This document shows, in pieces, positions 54,705 through 62,618 of a stretch of DNA of 64,000 nucleotides. Each line of letters opens with the position of its first letter. Within the stretch, counting starts at the first letter, position 1. Made by a program: the position numbers and the translations under genes. The notes beneath the pieces were generated by a model. The model saw only the letters and a list, made by a program, of their open reading frames with translations, ran no database searches and had not been told where the DNA came from. Origin of the DNA: Flavobacteriales bacterium (lineage in GTDB: Bacteria; Bacteroidota; Bacteroidia; Flavobacteriales_G; JALEGO01); contig JAHDEG010000011.1 in assembly GCA_020628935.1 (NCBI GenBank), forward strand, positions 20,952-84,951, given 5' to 3'.

Positions 54705-57315
54705 TTAGTCTTCAACTACAAAGCGTTTCACAAATGTAGTTTTATTATTTTGGAGGATTTTGAACCAATAAATTCCAGAGTTTAGATTAAAATCGATTGA
54801 AGGGTTAGAGTTTACTCCCTTTTTAACCATCCTACCAGTTACATCTACAATTTCATAATTAAAAGTCTCACCGGTTAATCCGCTTATATTAATGATTCCT
54901 TTTGAAGGATTCGGATATAAACTTATAGTATTGTTGGAAACAGAGTTATTGTTATTGAAAACTAGAAAATCGGTCAAATTTAACGTCCAAATACCTCTAC
55001 CAAAAGTTGCGGCATATAAAATATTATCTTGAGCAAAATAATCTAAGTCACTTACAATTACATTGGGTAATCCTGAGCCTAAAACTGACCAGTTTAGCTC
55101 ACCTACTTCTTTATAAAAAACTCCAATATCTGTACCCACAAAAAGCTTACTTGATTCTGTACCATTAACCTGAGTAATGCAGTTTGAGGGGATGTTAGGC
55201 AGGTCGGCAGAAATATTGATCCAAGTTGTTCCGGCATCTGTACTTTCGTATATTTTTTCTCCATCTATAAATCCTCCCAAAGTAATAAAAACATGGTTTT
55301 CATCTAATTTATCAGTCTCAATAGCAGTTATGAAAAGTTCACTAGGTATACCAGAAGTTATATTTAACCATGTTGAACCACCATTTTTTGTGACCCACAT
55401 TTCAGAATTATCGCCAGTTGATTGCCATAAACGTTTAGCTACGTAAATATAATTCGTATTTGACTCCGCTACTTTCATCGCAGATGAAAGTAGCGGACCA
55501 CCAAAAGTAGGTGAACTAGGAAATGAGCTTATTGTTTGCCAGCTACTACCAAAATCAGTTGACTTAGATATATCTCCATGAGCTGCATAAAGAGTATTTC
55601 TATTTACCGGATCAATTAAAAATGGACTTGTCCATTCGCCATTATCATTAATTATTTCTGAAATTGAAACTCCTTCATCAAAACTCTTAAAAAAACGCCC
55701 ATACTGTGCCGAACCATAAATTACATTAGGTACAACCGGGTCTATAGCACAATCCATACCATCACCACCAAAGGTATTCCGCCAGCTTGTTCCATTAAAA
55801 TAAAAAGTAGAATTATCTTGTGCTCCAGCAATTACATAATTAGGATTGTTTTTACTTGTGCCTATTCTGTAGAAACTAGTTATATTCATGCCATTACTTA
55901 AGTTTTCCCAATTAGTTGTCCAGAAAATAGAAGATCCTGAAGGAATAATATCAATATTTGAGGTTCTATAAATTCCACCATCATTACACAAGTAATATTG
56001 CTTTGTAATTGGATGAATCTTTAATTGGTGCTGATCTGCATGAACGCTTTCTCCATAGGTGTACAACCAATAAGAAACTCTCCCCCAGTTTGTTCCTCCA
56101 TCTGTGCTTCCCCAAAGGTTTACACCACCCACATAAATTGTTTCAGGGTCATCTTTATCCACAACAATAGATAAGTCATACGTGCCTTGACCAGAAGTTC
56201 CCGATCCGTTAATATTACCACTTAACACATTTGGCGAAGTAGATTTTAAAGACCAGGTTTGACCAGCATCAGTAGATTGATATAATCCTCCAAATCCCCT
56301 ATTTAAATTACAGGCAATCGCATAAATGTAATTAGAATCTGAGGTAGATAAGGCTAATTCTACCCGCTGAACTCCAACTGGTGGTATTCCGGTGTTCAAA
56401 ACGGTCCATGTGTTTCCAAAATCGGTGCTTTTCATAATTGTAGCAGAACCGTCATTAAGTTTTTGTACATATCCTGAAGAAGCGTATAGAATATTTTCAT
56501 CAAATGTACTTTGCTCAATATCCCACATTAAACTATCCAATATCAAATTCCAATTATCTCCTGCATCAAATGATTTATAAATGCCTGAAGTACCCACCGC
56601 AACAAGTTCTGATTCATTTTGGTCGCTAATAAATACTCGTCTAATTAATGATCCATCAAAATCTGTATTTTCGAAAGATAGACCTGTTGGTTCCCAATCT
56701 ATTCCTCCATTATTGGTTTTAAAAACGCCCATTCCATAGTGGGTGTTTCTTTTTCTATCATCTGTATCTAAAGCTACCCCTATGTATGCGTAGTCTCCTA
56801 AACATATATACATATTATCGGGGTTTGACTTGTTAATGGCAATATCGCTTATTCTTAAGGTGGGTAATTGTTCTGAAATAGGCATCCAAGAACTTCCGTT
56901 ATTAGTCGTTTTCCAAACCCCACCCTGAGAAGCACCTATAAAAAATGTATTGGAATCTAAAGGATGAAAGGCTACACAATTTATTCGTCCTATTCCTTCA
57001 TTGTAAGGAGGATTTGGAAATTCAGGCAAGCTAAATGGTCCGAAAGGAACCCACTCTAAAGAATTTGTTTTAGCTGAACGGTTACCGTTACTTTTAAGAT
57101 GGTTGTTTACTTCATTATAGTAGGATTGCATATTTGGGAAGTCGCCTTTCGAACTTACTCGCTTTGCATTAAAATTCTCCCATCGTTTAAGCCACGTTGG
57201 AGTTGTTTCATTTTTTTTTAATTTGCTTTTGCACTTCAATAAATGAAGATGTTTTTTGGGAAAAACTGCTTGAAAAGTTGCTTAAAAGGATAGCTAAGAC
57301 TATAACTACACGCAT
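54705..57315 (-). pseudogene. Secreted BNR/sialidase-like repeat protein with T9SS sorting domain, frameshifted at a homopolymer
   Basis: The main reading frame has no ATG near its upstream end; the track begins at TTG 57239. Another frame from ATG 57315 encodes a clear signal peptide (VVIVLAILLSNFSSSFSQ) and then stops at an A9 run (57211-57219 on the plus strand as T9). With one A fewer the two frames join as EVQKQIKKNETTPTWLKRW. The protein carries many BNR/Asp-box-like blades, such as TTNNGSSWMPIS, STDAGQTWSL and STDGGTNWGRVS, then a type A T9SS domain (SLYPNPSKGIINISG). The cause could be a real lesion, slippage or a sequencing error. Confidence 0.75.
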
Positions 57316-57384
57316 ATTTAAAAGGATTTAAACTAAAATAGGTTAAAATTTTACAGGATAATAACTAGTTACTAAATGATTCGT

Positions 57385-57392
57385 TACTTTTG
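57385..57392 (+). promoter_or_regulatory. Candidate promoter box upstream of tmRNA
   Basis: TACTTTTG, a full TAnnTTTG match, about 80 bases before the tmRNA 5' end; it would give a long 5' leader to be trimmed. Confidence 0.35.
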
Positions 57393-57473
57393 TAGTATTA
57401 GTTTAGGGTTTAGGCATGTATTTTTCATACACAAATCCTTAAGCTAATGTTCTTTGATGTAATGGGGCCGACT

Positions 57474-57863
57474 GGTTTTGACTGCTTGATGACTGGATAT
57501 GGGTAAGCATGTCGAGCGTTGAATTTTTGCTCGTTAATAACAATTTTCAAGCCTTCAAATGGCGAAACAAACTATGCACTTGCTGCTTAATAAACCAAGT
57601 TTATTGGCTTAATTCACGCGTGAAGACAGTAGCGCTGAACAAGTATCTCGAGAAAGTATCGTCTATTTATTTTCTCTTATGAGGTATCATAACAATAGAA
57701 CCGCTTAAGTGATTGTCTTTTGCACTTAAGTTAAATGAAAAAAGTCTAAGGTTTTTGTTGGATGTCTTTAACCTGCAAAAACTCGAAAATTAAAATAAGA
57801 CTAAGCATGTAGAAGACGTATGCTTTCCAAGTTTGGACGAGGGTTCGAATCCCTCCGGCTCCA
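57474..57863 (+). ncRNA. ssrA: tmRNA (ssrA)
   Basis: About 390 nt. The 5' end GGGGCCGACTGGTTTTGACTG and the 3' T-arm GAGGGTTCGAATCCCTC with CGGCTCC are the tRNA-like ends. The tag reading frame starts at GGC 57561 and encodes GETNYALAA then TAA, a Bacteroidota-type degradation tag. The 3' end is followed by CTA, so CCA is not encoded and must be added. A terminator follows. Confidence 0.95.
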
Positions 57864-57868
57864 CTACT

Positions 57869-57908
57869 AAAATCCCAAATATTTGGTTATCAAGTTTTGG
57901 GATTTTTT
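57869..57908 (+). terminator. Intrinsic terminator after tmRNA
   Basis: AAAATCCCAAA (57869-57879) pairs with TTTGGGATTTT (57896-57906) around a 16-base loop, continuing into T's. Confidence 0.8.
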
Positions 57909-58337
57909 GTTCCATTAAATTATATACTTTTCTTACACTTTCATTTTTTTAATTCGTTAAAAAACACTTACCAACGACTCTATCGTTTTAGGTTTGATGG
58001 AACATAATACTAATTACTATACTTTACTTTAAAAGTGAAATCTATTTTTCTACTTAGTTAACTGTAACCTTTTCCTTAAAAGTGAATTATACCGAGACCT
58101 TTTCATGGTGTTAAAAAGAACTAATCAATTGATTAATTCTTTTTAACAAACTAGAAACTAAAGACTGGTGTAACCTTTTTATGGGTCGATGTAATATACG
58201 TTTAGAAATATTCAATTTTGAAGCATTACGCAAGTTTTTCTGTGAGAGTTGTAGGTAAATTTTATTAATATAATTCTCATACACTCATATATTCAAATCG
58301 AATAATGTTAAAGAAATTGCTGTAAAAAAATATTAAA
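57909..58337. other. 429-bp gene-free region with a 38-nt near-perfect palindrome
   Basis: No convincing ORF on either strand. At 58110-58147 the sequence reads GTTAAAAAGAACTAATCAAT and then its near mirror TGATTAATTCTTTTTAAC, with one mismatched pair and no loop. Short copies of AACCTTTT flank it. Confidence 0.55.
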
Positions 58338-58643
58338 CTACACCACTTCACCATCCCAAGTCATCATCCCTCCAATTAAATTAAACGTATTAAAGCCCAT
58401 TGGCTGCATAATTGAACATGCCTGTCCACTTCTATTACCACTTCGGCAATAAATATAATAGGTCTTTGATTTATCGAGTTTGTTTACTCCATCCATAAAT
58501 GCAGCACTATCAAGAAAATCTAATGGAATCGCATTTTTTTGCATTCCTTCGTTTTGCTCTGCAACTGTTCTTACATCAAGTATTACTGCATTATCATCTA
58601 CACTTAACTTTTGCTTCCAATCTTCTTTAGTTATATGTTCCAT
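58338..58643 (-). CDS. Single-domain rhodanese 1
   Basis: 101 residues. The fold runs AVILDVRTVAEQNEGMQKNA to the active loop YIYCRSGNRSGQAC with the persulfide-forming Cys, and ends LIGGMMTWDGEVV. It moves a sulfane sulfur between donors and acceptors. There is no signal peptide. It is the last gene of the sulfur cluster, 3 bases after rhodanese 2, and different enough in sequence to have a separate role. Confidence 0.88.
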   Translation of the reverse strand: MEHITKEDWKQKLSVDDNAVILDVRTVAEQNEGMQKNAIPLDFLDSAAFMDGVNKLDKSKTYYIYCRSGNRSGQACSIMQPMGFNTFNLIGGMMTWDGEVV

Positions 58644-58646
58644 TTT

Positions 58647-58949
58647 TCATTTTTTTATGTTTTGCCATGCTCCTGCATTATAGGCTTTAATATTATTTTT
58701 GGTTAAAATACTTTTCGCGCTTTGTGCTCTAATTCCTGACTTACAAACCAGAACAACAGTTTTATCTTTTAACTTCTCTACATTACTTGAAAGAGTTTGA
58801 AGAGGATAGTTTTCACTCCCTTGCACATGACCCGAATTAAATTCACTTGGCGAGCGAACATCAACTATTATTGCGCCATTATTGATTAACTCATTATAAT
58901 CTACCTTTTCACCAAATATAGCTGTTCTTAATTTTTCAATAAATCCCAT
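58647..58949 (-). CDS. Single-domain rhodanese 2
   Basis: 100 residues: AIIVDVRSPSEFNSGHVQGS, the active-loop Cys in VLVCKSGIRAQSAKSIL, then AYNAGAW at the end. It is close to PspE/GlpE-type proteins. It starts 9 bases after the MBL-rhodanese gene and precedes rhodanese 1 by 3 bases, so the three are one operon. Confidence 0.9.
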   Translation of the reverse strand: MGFIEKLRTAIFGEKVDYNELINNGAIIVDVRSPSEFNSGHVQGSENYPLQTLSSNVEKLKDKTVVLVCKSGIRAQSAKSILTKNNIKAYNAGAWQNIKK

Positions 58950-58958
58950 ATTAATATT

Positions 58959-60368
58959 TTATAAAGTAGTTGGACAAATAAATGAAGATATTTTGGTGTT
59001 AGTATTTTTGATAGCACCAAAACCTCCCTTAATATCCACAATATTATGAATTCCTCTAGATTTGAGAATAGAACTCGCTATTACAGATCTGTACCCCCCT
59101 GCACAATGAATAAAGTTTATACCCTCAATCTGAAACTCATTTAAATAATTATTTAAATCGTTTAACGGTGTATTTTCTGCATTAATAACATGTTCAGACT
59201 TATATTCAGATGATTTTCGTACATCAAATATCTTATCATTTGCTTTATTAACTTGTTCTGAAAATTCTTCTGCTGTAATGCTTTTTATAGTATCCGTTTC
59301 TTTACTTGATTTTACCCAACTAGAAAAACCTCCTTCTAAATATCCAATTACATTATCAAAACCTACTCGAGAAAGTCGTATGATAGCTTCTTCAACACGA
59401 TTAACATCTGCAACCAATAAAATTGGTGTTTTAATGTCTGCAATTAGTGCTCCTGCCCATGGTGCAAAACCACCATCCAAACCAATAAATATAGAGTTAG
59501 GGATATGTGCTTTCACAAAATCACTTTGATGACGAACATCCAAAACAACCGCACCAGTTGTATTTGCTAAAGCTTCAAAGTCTGTAGGAGAAAGTCCTAC
59601 ATTACCTGTTTTAATTACGTCATCAATACTTTCATACCCTTCCTTATTTAATTTTACATTCATAGTAAAGTAAGCCGGGGGTGGCAATAAACCATCTGTA
59701 ACTTCTTTTACAAATTCTTCTTTAGTCATATTTTCACGAAGAGCATAATTTGTGCTTTTTTGTTCGCCAATACTACCTACAGTTTCCTTACTCATGTTTT
59801 TCCCGCAAGCAGAGCCCGCCCCATGACCGGGATATACAATAGTATCATCTGGTAAAGTCATTATTTTAGTTCGTAAACTATCGTACAATAAACCTGTCAG
59901 TTCTTCTTGGGTCATATCTGCTGCTTTTTGAGCTAAATCTGGTCTACCAACGTCACCTAAAAACAAAGTATCACCGCTAAAAAGGGCTTGTTCTTTCCCA
60001 TTTTCATCAAGCAATAGGTAACAAGTACTTTCCATGGTGTGCCCAGGAGTATGAAGCACCTTAATGATAACGTTACCCAATTTAAATTCTTGGTTATCTT
60101 TTGCTATAATGCAATCGAAATTAGGCTTTGCGTTGGGGCCGAAAATAATTGGCGCGCCTGTTTTTTCGGCTAACGTTAAGTGACCACTCACAAAGTCCGC
60201 ATGAAAATGGGTTTCAAAAATGTATTTTATTTTAGAATCTGACTTTTCAGCCATACCAATGTAACTGTGAACTTCTCTTAGTGGGTCAATAATTGCAACT
60301 TCACCTTCACTCTCAATATAATAAGCTCCTTGAGCTAAACAGCCCGTGTATATTTGCTCTATCCTCAT
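58959..60368 (-). CDS. CstB-like MBL-rhodanese fusion (persulfide dioxygenase-sulfurtransferase)
   Basis: 469 residues. The N-terminal metallo-beta-lactamase domain (~1-240) has THFHADFVSGH, VLHTPGHTMEST, FSGDTLFLGDVGRPD and VYPGHGAGSACG as metal ligands. A rhodanese homology domain (~260-360) lacks the Cys in its loop (ILLVADVNRVEEA). A second rhodanese (~365-460) has it (FIHCAGGYRSVIAS). This MBL / inactive rhodanese / active rhodanese order is that of CstB of Staphylococcus, a non-haem iron persulfide dioxygenase. It likely oxidises low-molecular-weight persulfides to thiosulfate or sulfite. Split YeeE genes lie upstream. Confidence 0.88.
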   Translation of the reverse strand: MRIEQIYTGCLAQGAYYIESEGEVAIIDPLREVHSYIGMAEKSDSKIKYIFETHFHADFVSGHLTLAEKTGAPIIFGPNAKPNFDCIIAKDNQEFKLGNVIIKVLHTPGHTMESTCYLLLDENGKEQALFSGDTLFLGDVGRPDLAQKAADMTQEELTGLLYDSLRTKIMTLPDDTIVYPGHGAGSACGKNMSKETVGSIGEQKSTNYALRENMTKEEFVKEVTDGLLPPPAYFTMNVKLNKEGYESIDDVIKTGNVGLSPTDFEALANTTGAVVLDVRHQSDFVKAHIPNSIFIGLDGGFAPWAGALIADIKTPILLVADVNRVEEAIIRLSRVGFDNVIGYLEGGFSSWVKSSKETDTIKSITAEEFSEQVNKANDKIFDVRKSSEYKSEHVINAENTPLNDLNNYLNEFQIEGINFIHCAGGYRSVIASSILKSRGIHNIVDIKGGFGAIKNTNTKISSFICPTTL

Positions 60369-60389
60369 ATTACCTTTTTTTATTATTAC

Positions 60390-60397
60390 TAAAAATA
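60390..60397 (-). promoter_or_regulatory. Candidate promoter box for the MBL-rhodanese operon
   Basis: Minus-strand TATTTTTA, one base from the TAnnTTTG consensus, 22 bases before the start at 60368. A Crp/Fnr-like dyad lies about 30 bases upstream of its outer edge. Confidence 0.4.
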
Positions 60398-60419
60398 AGA
60401 ACTCTTGCTAATATAATCT

Positions 60420-60433
60420 GTGACATTTGTTAC
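60420..60433 (-). promoter_or_regulatory. Crp/Fnr-like operator dyad 1
   Basis: GTGACATTTGTTAC fits the dyad GTnACAwwTGTnAC. It lies between the YeeE pair and the MBL-rhodanese gene, at roughly -43 if the TATTTTTA box is used. The 14-mer ACATTTGTTACACA (60423-60436) occurs again at 61548-61561. Confidence 0.65.
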
Positions 60434-60480
60434 ACAGCGCTACTATCACACCAGCCAAAGTTGTAAATTCTGTTTTACTA

Positions 60481-60894
60481 TTAGTGAGGAAGTTTTTCTC
60501 TTACCAAACCATATAAAAAAGTTCCTAAAATTGCAAAAGCAAGTACAATAAACATAGAAAAAACGCCCCCTCCTACTAATACATAAATTGGTCCAAGACA
60601 AGCACCTGCAAGGGCCCAACCTAATCCAAAAATTATTCCTCCGAAAAGATAACGTGCAATACTCTTATTTTTTGGAGCTATTATTATTTCTTCCCCTTCT
60701 CTACTCTTTAAACTTAATTTTTTAATCGTAATTATGACTAGCGAACCAAAAAGCAGAGCTGTGCCCATTATTCCGTACATATGAAAAGATTCAAATCGAA
60801 ACATTTCAAAAATCCTATACCAAGAAACTGCCTGTGATTTAAACATTATTATACCAAACAAAATACCTATACTTAAATATCTTATGTTTTTCAT
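60481..60894 (-). CDS. YeeE/YedE-type half transporter (DUF6691-like)
   Basis: 137 residues with about four membrane helices. The conserved FGGIIFGLGWALAGACLGP contains the Cys and Gly pattern of YeeE/TsuA thiosulfate channels. The protein is one half of the longer YeeE found in other phyla; the other half is the gene 8 bases upstream. The pair should import thiosulfate or sulfane sulfur, with hand-over through the conserved Cys. Confidence 0.88.
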   Translation of the reverse strand: MKNIRYLSIGILFGIIMFKSQAVSWYRIFEMFRFESFHMYGIMGTALLFGSLVIITIKKLSLKSREGEEIIIAPKNKSIARYLFGGIIFGLGWALAGACLGPIYVLVGGGVFSMFIVLAFAILGTFLYGLVREKLPH

Positions 60895-60902
60895 CTGTTG
60901 TT

Positions 60903-61469
60903 TTAAAAAATAAGGGGTAAGAAAAAGTGAGTCATAATAAGTCCTCCTATAAAAAAACCAACTACTGCAATTAATGAAGGAAGCTCTAAATTACTTAAAC
61001 CACTAATAGCATGCCCTGATGTGCACCCCCCTGCATATCTTGTTCCAAATCCAATCATTAAACCAGAGATCACTAAAATTGAAAATCCCTTTAAAGTAAG
61101 GACATTTTTCCAACCATAAATAGTGGGAGGAACGTAACTTTTACCGGGTTTTTCAAAGCCCATTTCTGTAAGTGCTTCTAAAGTAACAGAATTGAGTTTA
61201 ATTGTTTGGTCTGGCGTTAAAAAAGTAGACGCAACAAACCCACCAAGCACAGCTCCTAACACAACCAATAAATTCCATTTTTGAGATTTCCAATCAAACT
61301 TAAAAAACGTAACAAATTTCCCCGCTCCGCATATTGAACACATTGTTCTTAGATTTGATGACATACCAAAGTTCTTACCTTCAAGTAGTAGCAAAAACAT
61401 AACCACAGCAATACCTAAACCAGAAATATACCATGGCCATGGCTTTGAGATAAAATCAATTACTTGCAT
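60903..61469 (-). CDS. YeeE/YedE sulfur transporter half
   Basis: 188 residues with about five membrane helices. The family motif FGTRYAGGCTSGHAISG has the substrate-handling Cys. An additional MCSICGAGKFVTFFKF segment holds two more Cys. It is the first gene of a two-gene transporter unit with the DUF6691-like half. The intergenic region upstream carries the second Crp-like dyad. Confidence 0.9.
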   Translation of the reverse strand: MQVIDFISKPWPWYISGLGIAVVMFLLLLEGKNFGMSSNLRTMCSICGAGKFVTFFKFDWKSQKWNLLVVLGAVLGGFVASTFLTPDQTIKLNSVTLEALTEMGFEKPGKSYVPPTIYGWKNVLTLKGFSILVISGLMIGFGTRYAGGCTSGHAISGLSNLELPSLIAVVGFFIGGLIMTHFFLPLIF

Positions 61470-61544
61470 TTTAATAAATTAAGATTTGAGAAATATGTAG
61501 TGATTTCACTCAACAAATTTAAAACTATGTTTTTTGTAAGCACA

Positions 61545-61558
61545 GCTACATTTGTTAC
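61545..61558 (-). promoter_or_regulatory. Crp/Fnr-like operator dyad 2
   Basis: GCTACATTTGTTAC differs from GTnACAwwTGTnAC at one position. It lies between the crp-like gene and the YeeE pair. A near-consensus TAGTTTTA box (61520-61527, minus) is 18 bases closer to the YeeE start. Confidence 0.6.
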
Positions 61559-61567
61559 ACAACAGTG

Positions 61568-62204
61568 TTAAAATTTTAAAACCTCAATTTTTTTACGGTG
61601 TAATTTTACTTTTTTGTCGTTTTCTAATTGCTTTAGTAGCCTCGAAATTACAACTCTTGAGGTATTAAGATCACTCGCGATTTCATAGTGGGATAATATT
61701 AACTCCGTAGTTTTTAGATAAATTACTTTTCTTTTTAAATACTCGTATAATCGCTTATCCATTTTATTGAAAGCAAGAGTATCAATAGTTTCAAGCATTT
61801 CTTTTAATCGGTTGTCATAACTTTCAAAAACAAAACTTCGCCAAGATTTAAATTTTAGCCAATCTTCCATTTTTTCTACCGGAATCATAAGTATTTCAGC
61901 ATCGGTTTCAGCAATGGCCTTAATGGTGCTTTTAGCAGTTCCTATACAGCAATTTAAAGTCATTGCACAGGTATTCCCCTCTTTCTAAAAAGTACAACAA
62001 CAACTCTCCTTGCTCTTTATCTTCTCTCAAAATTTTAATGGTTCCACTCACTAGTAGGGGCATACTTTTAATATATGAACCTACATTTATTAGAGTGTCG
62101 TCCTTTTTAACTTTTTTCAAAACGCTTGCTAATGAAATCTCTTTTATTAGTTCTTCCTCAAACATGTAACCATAGTACCTATTTAAAACATCTTTTACCA
62201 TCAT
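61568..62204 (-). pseudogene. Crp/Fnr family regulator broken by a +1 frameshift in a G run
   Basis: Two overlapping ORFs on the minus strand make one Crp-like protein. The first (62204 down to 61932) gives the cNMP-binding barrel to LLLYFLERGE; the second (61963 down to 61568) continues CAMTLNCCIGTAKSTI. Removing one G from the G4 run at 61976-61979 restores the typical reading LERGNTCAMTLNCC. The C-terminal helix-turn-helix (HYEIASDLNTSRVVISRLLK) is intact. It heads the sulfur cluster it presumably controlled. Either a real lesion or a sequencing error. Confidence 0.8.
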
Positions 62205-62618
62205 TTCAATGTATATAACATTATCTTATAATTTAGAAAATTCCTTAATTAAATTTGCCACCTTATTGTATTTGACTATTTAAATAAATACCATAAAACT
62301 ACTCATATCAACTGTTTCTTAGAAGCATCAGCAAATTGAGTTTTAAGTTCATATTAATTTTCTTTGATTTGAAAGAAACACTTAAGCTAAGAGCCTGCTT
62401 CAAAGCCTTATCACTGTCATTGCTATAATACTTAAAGTTCAAAACCTTTACTTTACAAAACTTACTAGTCCGAACAGGCCTAAAAATGTAGTTTTAATAA
62501 CTATTTAAACTTCAACCTTATATACTACTAGATAAAAAAGGTTTTCGTCTGAAAAAATCCATATTTTAGTTCTCTAATAAGGAATGATTTATCAATTGAA
62601 TGTCATATGCAAATAATT
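62205..62618. other. 414-bp gene-free region
   Basis: No recognisable ORF, tRNA or repeat; a short AACCTT/AAGGTT inverted pair near 62515-62545 is the only structure seen. Confidence 0.45.

Noticed and set aside
57237-57239. TTG start for the BNR protein given by the track
   Set aside because: It would leave a secreted T9SS protein without a signal peptide, while a signal peptide exists upstream in another frame.
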